64,000 nucleotides of DNA from Halalkalibacter alkaliphilus (GTDB lineage Bacteria; Bacillota; Bacilli; Bacillales; Bacillaceae_D), in the NCBI RefSeq assembly GCF_023555415.1, contig NZ_JAKRYL010000009.1, positions 62,001 through 126,000 on the forward strand. The letters run 5' to 3'. The notes below the pieces were generated by a model. The model ran no database searches, had not been told where the DNA came from, and worked only from the letters and a program-made list of their open reading frames with translations. Positions 8,343 to 17,848 of this stretch are shown here, one piece after another. How positions within the stretch are numbered: position 1 is the first letter of the stretch; every line of letters starts with the position of its first letter. Position numbers and translations under genes: made by a program.

Positions 8343-9584
8343 CTAGCTATTAATCGTTGTTCTAGAAAGTTTTATGTCTAAGTAGAGTCCAAGTTTTTGT
8401 GCAGGGTCCTTTAATTGAATCGATGTGATGTCTTGAATTCTTTTTAGACGGTACGTTAATGTGTTGACATGACAGTGAAGAGATTTAGCCGCTTCGTTCA
8501 TATTGCCATCCTTATCTAAGATTACTTCTAATGTTTCTAGAAAGTTTGAACGGTTTTCTAAGTCGTAGTTTTGAAGCTTTTGGATCGCTGGACTTACAGG
8601 TAAACGGCGAATTTCCTCTGTATTTTTTAGTATATCAATGTAACGGAACACGCCTAGCTCATGGTAAAAGGTCACATTAGAGAGCTCGAGTGGAAATGCT
8701 TTTTTAAAAGCAATAACTTTAGCTGCTTCATTGTAACTTCTCTTTAGTGAGTTGTAGTTTTCATATAAATATCCGCACCCTGATTGGAGATCGGTAATTC
8801 CGAACCGGTCTTTAACTTGGGCTTTGAATGTATCAATAAAATCAAATACATCATTAAGTTCATTTTTCGTTGAGGTAGGCGAGAACAGGAAGATTAGTTG
8901 ATTTCCATCAAGTGTTTCAATGAGAATATTTACTTTTTGGATCGTCTTAGCAGTGTAGACTAACTTCTTATAAAGTTCTCGATCCATTGAATCAAAGGTA
9001 AATAGAATCATACCTAATGGCTTATTCAAGTGTAAGCCAATGTTTGATAATTGGCATGCAATGGTTTGATGACTTTCTATATCCCCAGTAATGATTTGCC
9101 AAAGCAGTTCTTGGTGACTTTTTTCTTTTTTCTTCTTTTGGAGGTTTAGTTGGAGCAGTTGGTTCTTTGCTTTGCTAGCAATAAGCTTTAAGTCAGTAAG
9201 GTCTTGATCGTTTAATGTACATCCAATTTCAAGCACCCAAATATAACCGAGCACCTCTTGATTTTGACGAATGGAAATAGCAACCCGATTTCCTAGGCCG
9301 ATCTCACCAATTTCAGGAATGACGAGTGGTTCATCACTTTGATTAAGAGTAGGAATGACACCTTCTTTCCAAAAACGATGAATGACTCGCTCTGGAACAC
9401 GCCGGCCGATAATTGTTGAAATCCTTGCAGCATCAGTCCCTTCATCATGAGAACTGTAGGCAAGGAGATGATGATTCGCATCTTCAATTGTCACAGGACA
9501 TAAGAAACGTTCGCTAATAGCATCAACAAACTCCTCTAATGAATCAAATGGACGATAAAACATCTGTCTATTTTCACTTCTCAT
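8343..9584 (-). CDS. PucR-family transcriptional activator, AdeR-like
   Basis: About 413 residues: an N-terminal GAF/sensor-like region (residues ~5-130), a central CdaR-type GGDEF-like region, and a C-terminal PucR HTH (NMNEAAKSLHCHVNTLTYRLKRIQDIT). In B. subtilis AdeR, of this family, activates ald; adjacency here makes the same role likely. The ATG at 9584 is chosen because GAAGAGGTG precedes it by 9 nt; the TTG at 9605 has no SD. It is divergent from the alanine symporter, so the shared 175-bp region probably holds operators for both. Confidence 0.82.
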   Translation of the reverse strand: MRSENRQMFYRPFDSLEEFVDAISERFLCPVTIEDANHHLLAYSSHDEGTDAARISTIIGRRVPERVIHRFWKEGVIPTLNQSDEPLVIPEIGEIGLGNRVAISIRQNQEVLGYIWVLEIGCTLNDQDLTDLKLIASKAKNQLLQLNLQKKKKEKSHQELLWQIITGDIESHQTIACQLSNIGLHLNKPLGMILFTFDSMDRELYKKLVYTAKTIQKVNILIETLDGNQLIFLFSPTSTKNELNDVFDFIDTFKAQVKDRFGITDLQSGCGYLYENYNSLKRSYNEAAKVIAFKKAFPLELSNVTFYHELGVFRYIDILKNTEEIRRLPVSPAIQKLQNYDLENRSNFLETLEVILDKDGNMNEAAKSLHCHVNTLTYRLKRIQDITSIQLKDPAQKLGLYLDIKLSRTTINS

Positions 9585-9644
9585 ATATGTAAACACCTCT
9601 TCCAATTATTAAAAAATCTCAATTTGTTTGTTTGAGAAGTACAA

Positions 9645-9658
9645 TTAAAACGCTTACA
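9645..9658 (-). promoter_or_regulatory. cre-like box in the adeR/symporter intergenic region
   Basis: Minus-strand TGTAAGCGTTTTAA matches the CcpA consensus TGWAANCGNTNWCA at 13 of 14 positions. Confidence 0.6.
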
Positions 9659-9730
9659 TTTTGTAAAAATTCACAAACATAAACGATCCTTATTATGTTA
9701 GGATAGCATAAGTAGCGTAACTACAGCAAT

Positions 9731-9744
9731 TGAAAGCGTTATCT
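9731..9744 (+). promoter_or_regulatory. cre box just upstream of the alanine symporter
   Basis: TGAAAGCGTTATCT matches TGWAANCGNTNWCA at 13 of 14 positions and lies 16 nt before the ATG, so bound CcpA would block transcription or early elongation. Confidence 0.7.
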
Positions 9745-9759
9745 TACGGGAGGGGTTTT

Positions 9760-11181
9760 ATGGATATCTTAGAGATACTAGGGAGAATCAATAACGTATT
9801 GTGGGGGCCGCCTAGTTTGATTTTGTTGTTTGGGACAGGCTTATTTTTAACAATTGCTTTAAAAGGATTACAATTTCGCAGACTTATCTATGCTTTTAAG
9901 ATCGGGTTTGGTAAAGAAGATAGTAAAGATGCAGCTGCAGAAGGAGATGTAAGTCATTTTAAGGCGCTTATGACGGCACTTGCTGCAACAATTGGTAACG
10001 GAAATATTGCCGGGGTTGCAACAGCAATCACGCTTGGTGGACCTGGTGCGATTTTCTGGATGTGGATTGTTGGTTTGTTAGGTATGGCGACAAAGTACGG
10101 TGAGGCATTGCTTGCTGTTAAATACCGTGTGAAAAATGAGAATGGTGAATATTCGAGTGGTCCAATGTATTATATTGAGCGAGGGCTCGGTCGAAAGTTT
10201 AAAGGACTTGCTATTGCGTTTGCATTATTCGGTGCGTTTGCTGCGTTAGGAATAGGAAATAGTGTACAATCGAACACGATTGCTGATGTAACAAGCAATA
10301 GTTTTGGTATGCCAAACTGGGTAACGGGTGTCATTTTAATCTTACTTGTTAGTTTTATTATTTTTGGTGGAATCCAACGAATTAGTGCTGTTGCTAGTTT
10401 CTTCGTTCCGATTATGGCTTTTCTGTACATTGGTGGAGCACTTTTAATTCTTATTTTAAATTATGATATGATCTTCCCAGCATTTGAGCTTATTTTCTAT
10501 TATGCTTTTAACCCTGTTGCTGCTGCGGGTGGTTTCTTAGGTGTCGTTGTATCAGAAGCTATTCGTAACGGTGTTGCTCGTGGTATCTTCTCAAATGAAG
10601 CAGGTCTAGGTACAGCGGCACTGATTGCAGGTAACGCACGTGCAGATCACCCTGTAAAGCAAGCTCTTGTAGCAATGACAGGTACGTTTATTGTAACAAT
10701 TGTTGTTTGTACGATGACTGGTTTAACGCTTCTCATTACTGGTTTCTGGGATCCTTCAGGCGGTATGCTTTCTGGTGTCGCCCATGATGCAACTCTTGAA
10801 GGCGGAGCATTGACAAGTGCAGCATTCGGGTCGGTTCTTGGTGTTGTAGGTGAATACATTGTTTCCTTCTCCGTTATATTCTTCGGATTCTCAACGATTG
10901 TTGGTTGGTACGTTTATGGAGAGAAGTGTTTTGAGTATTTAGTTGGTTCAAGAGGAATTGCAGGCTATCGCCTTGTTTACATTGGAGCTTGTGGTGTTGG
11001 AACAATAGCTAATCTTGCAACGGTTTGGGCATTTGCAGACATGGCTAATGCATTAATGATGATTCCAAACTTAGTTGCACTTCTACTTCTATGGAAGGTG
11101 ATTGTGGCTGAAACAAATGATTACTTTAACAATTTCTATGAAAATGCGAAAGTTGCTTCTGTAGAAAGAAAGATTGGTTGA
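9760..11181 (+). CDS. Alanine/Na+ symporter (AGCS family)
   Basis: Sodium-coupled alanine or glycine uptake. 473 residues with about ten hydrophobic segments. The AGCS signatures ATIGNGNIAGVATAI (about residues 85-99) and NEAGLGTAALIAGNARADHPVKQ are present, plus GGIQRISAVASFFVP. The ATG at 9760 follows GGGAGGGG by 4-5 nt; the upstream TTG at 9730 lacks an SD and its codons overlap the cre box. Neighbours ald, alr and an AdeR-like activator make alanine the likely substrate. A strong terminator follows. Confidence 0.92.
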   Translation: MDILEILGRINNVLWGPPSLILLFGTGLFLTIALKGLQFRRLIYAFKIGFGKEDSKDAAAEGDVSHFKALMTALAATIGNGNIAGVATAITLGGPGAIFWMWIVGLLGMATKYGEALLAVKYRVKNENGEYSSGPMYYIERGLGRKFKGLAIAFALFGAFAALGIGNSVQSNTIADVTSNSFGMPNWVTGVILILLVSFIIFGGIQRISAVASFFVPIMAFLYIGGALLILILNYDMIFPAFELIFYYAFNPVAAAGGFLGVVVSEAIRNGVARGIFSNEAGLGTAALIAGNARADHPVKQALVAMTGTFIVTIVVCTMTGLTLLITGFWDPSGGMLSGVAHDATLEGGALTSAAFGSVLGVVGEYIVSFSVIFFGFSTIVGWYVYGEKCFEYLVGSRGIAGYRLVYIGACGVGTIANLATVWAFADMANALMMIPNLVALLLLWKVIVAETNDYFNNFYENAKVASVERKIG

Positions 11182-11194
11182 TAGTTTAGTAGAG

Positions 11195-11226
11195 GAGGTT
11201 CTGCTTTGAAGCAGAGCCTCTTTTTT
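11195..11226 (+). terminator. Terminator after the alanine symporter
   Basis: GAGGTTCTGCTT pairs with AAGCAGAGCCTC, followed by TTTTTT. The converging gene ends right at its edge. Confidence 0.9.
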
Positions 11227-12645
11227 CTAAACCCTCAACGGCCATTGGCCAACGAATTCCACTTCGTCATATTCAAAGAAATCTTTTAATATCTCATCTC
11301 GATCATCAAGGAATAACTGATCGGCGACAGCAGTAACAAGTTTTGGTACACCGAACCTCATCCCAGAAAGGGCGGATGCTGAAATACCACAGCTGATTAA
11401 GGCAGAATAATTAAATGAAAATAATCCATGCAAATATTTTTCTCCTTGTTTGTCGCGACTTAAAAAGGCAAACCCAGGGCTCAAATAAGGGTGTGCATCA
11501 AGTATAGGATTTGCTTGATGTTCGGGAGCGTGGTAGCGATCACCCCAGCGAGCAATATGATGTTCTACAAGCTTCAGCTCTGGTCGCAATGCAGGATCTG
11601 TGAGTAGACCTGTACTAATAATGAGAAAGTCAAAAGTGAATGAACTGTGAGGTGTGGTGACAATAGCCTTATTAGCATTGGCCTCTACGTTTATCCATGG
11701 TGAATCTAAATGCAGATGAAAGCCGTCCCAAGATGATGCTCGGTCAAATGTGTCGTTAGTGGGAGGTTGATTATGTTTAAAAAAGTGAGCAATAGCAGTA
11801 TACTTATCCGCGTCTTCTAAAGCGTGGAATCGTTCGATCATACCCGAACCTTCCATTTGTCGGATTGGGTTAATTCGCGGCAGCTCTTTTCGACGGACGA
11901 AGACGTGTGCTTCTGCTACATCTTCTGACAATGCGAAATTAGCATTGTCAAAGGCGGATGCTCCGCCACCTAAAATAGCTACTTTTTTCCCTTTAAGTGA
12001 TTCAAAGTTGATTGTCTCTGAAGTGTGAGCATAAAGGTGTTTCGGTAAGGAATCTGAAACCATTGGTGGAACGTGCCATTCTCCTCCTCCTTGGATGCCA
12101 GTGGCGAGAATAACTTTGCGTGCTAGTAGATGATCTCCCGGTGCACCAGTGCCATTAATATGCAGTCGGTGAAGACCTTGTTCAATTGGTTCAATTAGCT
12201 TTAAATTCACTTCATTTATAACGGGTAAGTTAAGTACTTTTCGATACCAACGTAAATATTTCATCCATTCGCCTCGTGGGATCTTATCGACGGCTTCCCA
12301 AGCTTCTTGGCCAAATTGTGCTTCCCACCAAGAACGGAATGTAAGAGAGGGAATACCAAGGTCTACCGATGTTAGATGTTTTGGTGTGCGTAACGTTACC
12401 ATGCGTGCATACGTTTCCCATGGTCCTTCAAAGCCTTCTGGGTTCTCATCTATAACAAGAATGTTAGACACTCTCTCACGCAATAGACCAAATGCTGTTG
12501 CTAAGCCGCTTTGCCCGCCGCCAACGATAACAACATCGTAAACATGACCTTTTGGGTGTGTAAGAGGGCGCACCCAATTATCTCGGTCAAACGCTAAATA
12601 TGATAAATCTTTTTTCACTCTTTCATTTAAAGCTTCTAAGCTCAT
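11227..12645 (-). CDS. FAD/NAD(P)-binding oxidoreductase, flavin monooxygenase-like
   Basis: About 472 residues with two dinucleotide-binding motifs: VVIVGGGQSGLA (about 37-48, FAD) and VAILGGGASAFDNA (about 222-235, NADPH). It resembles CzcO/class B flavoprotein monooxygenases, but I do not see an exact FxGxxxHxxxW/P fingerprint between the domains. The substrate is unknown. The ATG at 12645 is favoured because AAAGGA is 9 nt upstream; the ATG at 12654 has no spacer. It is a single gene sharing a terminator region with the alanine symporter. Confidence 0.75.
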   Translation of the reverse strand: MSLEALNERVKKDLSYLAFDRDNWVRPLTHPKGHVYDVVIVGGGQSGLATAFGLLRERVSNILVIDENPEGFEGPWETYARMVTLRTPKHLTSVDLGIPSLTFRSWWEAQFGQEAWEAVDKIPRGEWMKYLRWYRKVLNLPVINEVNLKLIEPIEQGLHRLHINGTGAPGDHLLARKVILATGIQGGGEWHVPPMVSDSLPKHLYAHTSETINFESLKGKKVAILGGGASAFDNANFALSEDVAEAHVFVRRKELPRINPIRQMEGSGMIERFHALEDADKYTAIAHFFKHNQPPTNDTFDRASSWDGFHLHLDSPWINVEANANKAIVTTPHSSFTFDFLIISTGLLTDPALRPELKLVEHHIARWGDRYHAPEHQANPILDAHPYLSPGFAFLSRDKQGEKYLHGLFSFNYSALISCGISASALSGMRFGVPKLVTAVADQLFLDDRDEILKDFFEYDEVEFVGQWPLRV

Positions 12646-12989
12646 GGGCTTCATTCCTTTCAAGGAAGGTAGGTTTCGCCTTTTATTCCATTTGTAAGTA
12701 CGAAGCTAGCCTCGCTGTTCAATTCTATATCCCTATCTTAGTTACATCTCTTAATTAATTCATTGTTGAAAGTAACTAAAATTAGATTTATTTATTGTTT
12801 AAAATATCTTGTGGAGGAGGGAGGCTCTTTTAAAAAAATGTTTATTAAACATCTTCTATTTTTAAAAAGTCTATAGAACATTTGAAGAGCAGGCATTATA
12901 TAGAATAGGGCTATCCTTTTAGAGTCGCTCTGACATTGTCAGATGATTATACATAGTAATTTATTAATAGTGGTTTCAATTAAATAAAG
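12646..12989. other. Gene-free AT-rich stretch
   Basis: Holds the presumed promoter of the flavoprotein gene (minus strand). No convincing ORF, RNA or repeat was recognised before the hairpin repeat that begins at about 12990. Confidence 0.5.
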
Positions 12990-13033
12990 GTGGTGTCTCA
13001 AAAGGTCTGTTTTTGACCTTTTGAGACACCACC
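12990..13033. terminator. Long terminator-like hairpin preceding repeat copy B
   Basis: GGTGGTGTCTCAAAAGGTC pairs with GACCTTTTGAGACACCACC over 19 bp. The 3' half-sequence recurs at 13136-13151 (GGACTTTTGAGACACC), so the repeat core is bracketed by copies of this palindrome. Confidence 0.7.
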
Positions 13034-13036
13034 GAA

Positions 13037-13122
13037 GCAATGAGCGAAGTCGCTACATCTTTTAAAAGCCTTGAGAGGAGTGGGTTTCTCCTCTCAAGGC
13101 GCGTAGCGAACGGAGCCATTGC
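13037..13122. repeat. Dispersed cruciform repeat, type 1, copy B
   Basis: 86-bp copy nearly identical to 6928-7013, with inner hairpin CCTTGAGAGGAG...CTCCTCTCAAGG and outer arms GCAATG/CATTGC. It lies just downstream of the sulfite-oxidase-family gene. Confidence 0.88.
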
Positions 13123-13161
13123 CACCTCTGTTCCGGACTTTTGAGACACCCCCTTCATTTG

Positions 13162-14229
13162 TTATTCAATTTTGACTTCAACTTTATCAATTGCGTTATA
13201 TCCATAACCTTTTCTGTTCCAAAAAGGCTTAAGAGGTTGAGTCCGCCCTAATGTATCGGTTGATTTAGACATTATGGTATATTCGCCAGGGTCGTATACT
13301 GACCACTCATATGTCCAAGAAACCCAGCCATAACTTCTATATGTTGGCTCAATCTCAGCCTCTAGCCATGTGTCACCGTGGTCTGTGCTGACTTCAACCT
13401 TTGAAACTTCGCCAGCCCCGGTCCAGGCAATTCCTTTGATTACATGGGTACCAGTGTTTAGGATTTCCATATGAACCGGTTCTTGTATCGTAGAATTTAC
13501 ATTCATGATCGTAACCGGAAAAGAATCTGTATCGTTTTCCTTATTAGGATAGTAAACATAATCAATCGATTGATAGGGTCCCTTAAACTCGGAGCTAATT
13601 AAGCTGATTTGCTTGATCCACTTTACAGAAGCCATGCCGTACCAATTGGGGACGATCAGTCTTAACGGATACCCGTGTTTAAAAGGGATGGGTTGGCTAT
13701 TATATTCATAAGCAATAATTGTATCAGGGTCCAGCGCTTTATCTAAAGGTAGGCTTCTCGAATATGAATATTCATTATTTTTATCTGTTCGTTTTCCTTT
13801 ATCGTATCCTTCAATTAAAACTTCTTTTGCTTTTGGATTGATGCCGGTTGCTTCAAGTAGAGTGGTTAGGGAAACACCGGTCCAGTACCCTTGGCTTATT
13901 GCTCCCTTTTCCCATTGCTCTCCAAATACTTTTGGTTCAAATAGACTTCGTTTATTTCCGGCACATTCCAAAATGACTTTAATTGTCTTTGAAGGGAGCT
14001 TAACAATCTCCTGTAATGAAAATATCTTTGGTGTTTTGACTAAGCCATTTATAGGTAACCAATAATTTGAGTACGTTAGTTTTGGGTAGGAGAAATGGTT
14101 TCTTTTAAAAAATAAATGAGAGGGCACGATGTCTGTGTTCAGAAATGAGATTGGTGTTTCTTTATTTTCTGGTTGTAGTCCACGAGTCGAAAGCGTAGGT
14201 TCATTTAGACGATCTTGAGGATTTGACAT
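13162..14229 (-). CDS. Sulfite-oxidase-family molybdopterin oxidoreductase
   Basis: 355 residues. The N-terminal Moco-binding domain carries the molybdenum-ligand cysteine C89 in VILECAGNKR, plus HGYPLRLIVPNWYGMASVKW. The C-terminal dimerisation domain (about 235-355) contains KVEVSTDHGDTW and a WxxWxYEW pattern. The family oxidises sulfite or reduces related substrates using molybdopterin. There is no Tat signal, heme or cytochrome b5 domain, so it is predicted cytosolic and needs an unidentified redox partner. SD AGGAGGT is 5 nt from the ATG. It is a solitary gene followed by repeat copy B. Confidence 0.85.
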   Translation of the reverse strand: MSNPQDRLNEPTLSTRGLQPENKETPISFLNTDIVPSHLFFKRNHFSYPKLTYSNYWLPINGLVKTPKIFSLQEIVKLPSKTIKVILECAGNKRSLFEPKVFGEQWEKGAISQGYWTGVSLTTLLEATGINPKAKEVLIEGYDKGKRTDKNNEYSYSRSLPLDKALDPDTIIAYEYNSQPIPFKHGYPLRLIVPNWYGMASVKWIKQISLISSEFKGPYQSIDYVYYPNKENDTDSFPVTIMNVNSTIQEPVHMEILNTGTHVIKGIAWTGAGEVSKVEVSTDHGDTWLEAEIEPTYRSYGWVSWTYEWSVYDPGEYTIMSKSTDTLGRTQPLKPFWNRKGYGYNAIDKVEVKIE

Positions 14230-14478
14230 GATTACCTCCTATCTAAAAATGATTCGTATCTATACCTATGCAAAAGGTTAAATAAATATTGTGAATATAG
14301 TCACTTTAGTTATTTATTCCTCCTTCATGCATAGGTTCAATTCATGATAAAATAACGTTTAGCACTTTTAACAAACTTTTGTAATGGGAAACATAGGAAA
14401 GGCAGAAACGTTTGCTTGCAATGTTTTCTTTCAGTAAAATAAGAATGAATGTTAAACGCAGTGAAAAGAGGGTAACGA

Positions 14479-15540
14479 ATGAATAAAGAGTCCATCTATG
14501 GATTAACGTTTGAACAATTGTCTGCATGGTTATTAGAACATGGACACAAAAAAGGTCGTGCCTCCAAAGTGTGGGAGTGGCTATATAGAAAACGGGTGAC
14601 ATCCTTCGTTGATATGGTGGATGTGAATAAGGATCTTCTTACATTGTTAGAGAAGAATTATTCGATACAAACATTAACTGAGCATACAAAACAAGAATCA
14701 GCAGATGGGACAATTAAATTTCTTTTAAAGTTAAGTGATGGAAATTTAATTGAAACGGTTTTAATGCGTCATAAGTATGGGTTGTCGGTTTGTGTTACAA
14801 CGCAAGTAGGCTGTAATATTGGCTGTAGTTTTTGTGCGAGTGGTTTGTTGAAGAAGGATCGTGACTTATCCAGTGGCGAGATTGTTGAACAGATTATGAA
14901 GGTTCAACTGCACCTTGATCAAGTTGGTAAAGGGGAGAGGGTCAGTCATATCGTTGTTATGGGAATTGGCGAGCCATTTGACAATTTTGAGAATATGGTC
15001 GACTTTTTGGAGATTGTAAAAGATCAAAAAGGTCTCGAAATTGGTCCAAGGCATATTACCGTATCAACAAGTGGTCTAGCTGATAAAATTTACGAGTTTG
15101 CTGATATGAAACTGCAAGTGAACTTAGCGATTTCACTGCATGCTCCAAATAATGAATTACGAACTCGGATTATGAAAATAAACCGTGCGATTCCACTTGA
15201 AAAATTAATGCCAGCCATTGATTATTATATTGAAAAGTCGAATCGTCGAATTACGATTGAATATATTTTGCTAAAAGATGTAAACGACCAAAAGGAACAT
15301 GCTCTTGAGCTAGCTGAGTTAATGGGTGACCGCCGTGCGTATGTGAATTTAATTCCATATAACCCGGTTGATGAGCATAGCCAGTATCAAAGAAGCGAGG
15401 AACGTACGGTACTAGATTTTTATGATACATTAAAGAAAAAAGGAATTACATGTGGAATTCGTATTGAACATGGTACAGATATTGATGCTGCATGTGGACA
15501 ATTACGGAGCAAACAGATGAAGGAACCTCAAACAAAATAA
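14479..15540 (+). CDS. RlmN/Cfr-family 23S rRNA methyltransferase (RlmN paralogue)
   Basis: Radical-SAM enzyme that methylates A2503 of 23S rRNA (and tRNA A37 in some bacteria). 353 residues. The [4Fe-4S] cysteines are C112, C116 and C119 ([11 protein letters not shown]), the catalytic methyl-carrying cysteine is about C339 (DIDAACGQL), and GIGEPFDN is present. The triplet after the cluster reads CASG rather than the CAST usual in RlmN or CATG in Cfr. The gene is alone, not in the prpC-prkC neighbourhood of housekeeping rlmN, so a second copy is likely. It ends at a strong terminator. Confidence 0.85.
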   Translation: MNKESIYGLTFEQLSAWLLEHGHKKGRASKVWEWLYRKRVTSFVDMVDVNKDLLTLLEKNYSIQTLTEHTKQESADGTIKFLLKLSDGNLIETVLMRHKYGLSVCVTTQVGCNIGCSFCASGLLKKDRDLSSGEIVEQIMKVQLHLDQVGKGERVSHIVVMGIGEPFDNFENMVDFLEIVKDQKGLEIGPRHITVSTSGLADKIYEFADMKLQVNLAISLHAPNNELRTRIMKINRAIPLEKLMPAIDYYIEKSNRRITIEYILLKDVNDQKEHALELAELMGDRRAYVNLIPYNPVDEHSQYQRSEERTVLDFYDTLKKKGITCGIRIEHGTDIDAACGQLRSKQMKEPQTK

Positions 15541-15546
15541 TAGGGG

Positions 15547-15588
15547 AAGCACAATGGATATTATTTTATATCTATTGTGCTTTTTTAT
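15547..15588 (+). terminator. Terminator after the rlmN-type gene
   Basis: AAGCACAATGGATA pairs with TATCTATTGTGCTT (one mismatch), followed by TTTTTT. Confidence 0.88.
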
Positions 15589-16042
15589 GTTGACAAATCC
15601 GTTTTAAAATTCTCACCTATAGTTATTATTTTAGAAACGTAAAAATCAGAAAAAATGTTTTTTGACAATATTAATAGAAATACCTTTTTGATGGATTTGT
15701 AAATTCTGATATTTTAGGATGTCTTAAGAAAAGAGCGATATTCTCGGTGTTTATGTAGATTTTTTAGAGGGGATAAAGCTAAATTTTCGAACCCTTTTAA
15801 AAAAATATAAAAAAATAAAATTTTCAGGAAATAATCTTTACAAATGTGAAATAGTATAGTAGTTTTGTACATAGCAATTTTCTTGCTTCGCAAAAGCGAA
15901 GTGAGACAGGTTTTTTTCTAATTCGAAATAAGGTGGAAATACATATATCATTTTTCTTACGTCTATATCATGGCGTAATCAGCCACCTGCTCTATTTTTA
16001 TTTAGACAAAAACCTGAAAATTCAATTATCAGGGAGGGTAAC
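15589..16042 (+). other. Long AT-rich leader/promoter region of the peptide-binding lipoprotein
   Basis: About 450 bp with no ORF. A hairpin at 15891-15911 (GCTTCGC AAAA GCGAAG) is followed by a T-run at 15922-15928, which could be an attenuator. The GGGAGGG SD at 16032-16038 serves the next gene. No known riboswitch was recognised. Confidence 0.4.
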
Positions 16043-17653
16043 ATGTTTAAAAGAAAATCATTAAAAGCAGGAATTTTTTCATTGGCATTTGGTTTCATGC
16101 TCGTAGGTTGTGCGAGTGAACCAAGTTCAGGAGATGATGTTGAACAAGAAGTGGAACCTGGTGAAGAGAATGTAGCAATAGAAGGTGGAGAAGAAGGTGG
16201 CGACCTTGTTGTCGGCGTTCTTTCAGATGCGACTATTTTGGATCCGCATTCATCAAGTGATGTTCCATCAGGAAATGTTCAGTCAAATATTTACGAAACA
16301 TTAGTGAAGTATGATACAAACATGGAGTTAGAGCCACGCCTGGCAACAAGCTGGGAGCCGATCGAGGATAAAGTTTGGGAATTTAAACTGCAAGAAGAAG
16401 TATATTTCCATGATGGTTCTGAATTTAATGCAGAAGTAGTAAAGGCTAACATTGAGCGTATCTTAGACCCGGAAGTGGCTTCACCTCGGGCCATTTTATT
16501 TGAAATTGTTGAAGAAGTGATTGTCGTTGATGATCATACTGTTCAATTTGTTACAGAAGAGCCGTTCGCTCCACTACCTGCTCATTTAGCGCATTATGCT
16601 TCAAGTATTGTAAGTAAAGAAGCAATTGAAGCAGATTATGCAGCTGTTGAAGAAGGAGAGCAGCACGGTTCCTATATTAATGAAAACCCAATTGGAACAG
16701 GATTTTTCGAATTTGATAGCTGGAATCCTGGTGAGCAAGTTGTCTTAAATAGGTTCGAAGACTACTGGGGTGAAAATGCAAAGGTAGATACCGTAACGTT
16801 TAGAATTATTCCAGAAGATTTAACTCGTATTGCTGAGCTTGAAACGGGTGCTGCGCATATTATCGATCCTGTTACACCTAGTGATTTAACACGTGTAGAA
16901 AACACAGCGAATGCGTATATCCGTAACGCTGCAAGTATTACGTATCTTGGCTTCAACATGGAAAAAGAGCCATTTACAGATGCAAATGTAAGAAAAGCAA
17001 TTGCCAAAGCTCTTAACAGAGAAGCGATGCTAGAAGGTATTTTAGATGGTACTGGAGAAGCTGCTGTGGGGCCAGTTAATAATACAAACTTTGGTTACAG
17101 TGAGAACGTGGAAGGTATTGAGCGTGATCTAGAGGCGGCTAGAGAACTTCTTGCTGAAGCTGGATATGAAGATGGTTTTGAAACAACAATTTGGACAAAC
17201 GATAGCCGTGAGCGTATCGACATTGCTGAGCAAACGCAAGCTGAACTAGCTCAGATTGGTATCGATGTTAACATTGAAGTGGTCGAGTGGGGTGCATACC
17301 TTGAGGCAACAGCGGCTGGGGAACATGACATGTTTATTTTAGGTCTTTCTCTTGGTACAGGTGATGCTGATTACCCAATGCACATGTTATTTCATTCAAA
17401 CAACGTAGGGGACGGTAACCGTGTACGTATGGCAGATGATGTATTTGATCAAATGCTTTATGATGCACGTATTGAGCAAGATGAAGCAACTCGTTTAGCT
17501 CTTTATGAAGATGCAACGAACTACTTAAACGAAGAAGTACCGATGGCATTCCTTTACCATCCATCTCATATTATGGGCTACGCTGATGGAGTGGAAGGAT
17601 TCTGGGCCGATGCTTCTGGTGTGTATCAATTACAAAATGTAACGATTCAATAG
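16043..17653 (+). CDS. Peptide/nickel-type ABC transporter substrate-binding lipoprotein (SBP family 5)
   Basis: 536 residues. Type II signal peptide with lipobox LVGC, so C23 is the lipidated residue, followed by an acidic Glu/Asp/Gly linker (24-55). The SBP_bac_5 body starts at GGDLVVGV and contains the family phrases EPRLATSWEP, FKLQEEVYFHDGSEF, NPIGTGFFEFDSW and KAIAKALNREAM. It binds an oligopeptide, glutathione-like or other small ligand; the ligand cannot be told. No permease or ATPase genes are adjacent, so it is an orphan receptor. Its strong acidity fits an alkaliphile cell surface. Confidence 0.88.
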   Translation: MFKRKSLKAGIFSLAFGFMLVGCASEPSSGDDVEQEVEPGEENVAIEGGEEGGDLVVGVLSDATILDPHSSSDVPSGNVQSNIYETLVKYDTNMELEPRLATSWEPIEDKVWEFKLQEEVYFHDGSEFNAEVVKANIERILDPEVASPRAILFEIVEEVIVVDDHTVQFVTEEPFAPLPAHLAHYASSIVSKEAIEADYAAVEEGEQHGSYINENPIGTGFFEFDSWNPGEQVVLNRFEDYWGENAKVDTVTFRIIPEDLTRIAELETGAAHIIDPVTPSDLTRVENTANAYIRNAASITYLGFNMEKEPFTDANVRKAIAKALNREAMLEGILDGTGEAAVGPVNNTNFGYSENVEGIERDLEAARELLAEAGYEDGFETTIWTNDSRERIDIAEQTQAELAQIGIDVNIEVVEWGAYLEATAAGEHDMFILGLSLGTGDADYPMHMLFHSNNVGDGNRVRMADDVFDQMLYDARIEQDEATRLALYEDATNYLNEEVPMAFLYHPSHIMGYADGVEGFWADASGVYQLQNVTIQ

Positions 17654-17667
17654 AAAAGAAGTCAGTT

Positions 17668-17712
17668 GAGGGCACTGAAAAAGGTGAATTTTCCTTTTTT
17701 CAGTGCCCTCTT
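17668..17712 (+). terminator. Terminator after the substrate-binding lipoprotein
   Basis: GAGGGCACTGAAAAAGG pairs with CCTTTTTTCAGTGCCCTC; the truncated repeat copy C follows directly. Confidence 0.85.
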
Positions 17713-17772
17713 TAAAAGCCTTGAGAGGAGTGGGTTTCTCCTCTTAAGGCGCGTAGCGAACGGAGCCGTTGC
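17711..17772. repeat. Dispersed cruciform repeat, type 1, truncated copy C
   Basis: Lacks the 5' GCAATG arm but keeps CCTTGAGAGGAG...CTCCTCTTAAGG and CGGAGCCGTTGC (one change in the arm). A TTTTGAGACAGCCC half-palindrome follows at about 17790. Confidence 0.78.
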
Positions 17773-17848
17773 CACATCTGTTCTTGAATTTTGAGACAGC
17801 CCTAAAAGCCACTAAAAAAGGTAAAAACTAACCTTTTTTTATCGTTTT

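Noticed and set aside
12976-13158. 60-residue minus-strand ORF with a tail resembling the end of alr
   Set aside because: It is read entirely through repeat copy B and its flanking palindromes; the same repeat lies next to alr, which explains the apparent similarity. No SD.
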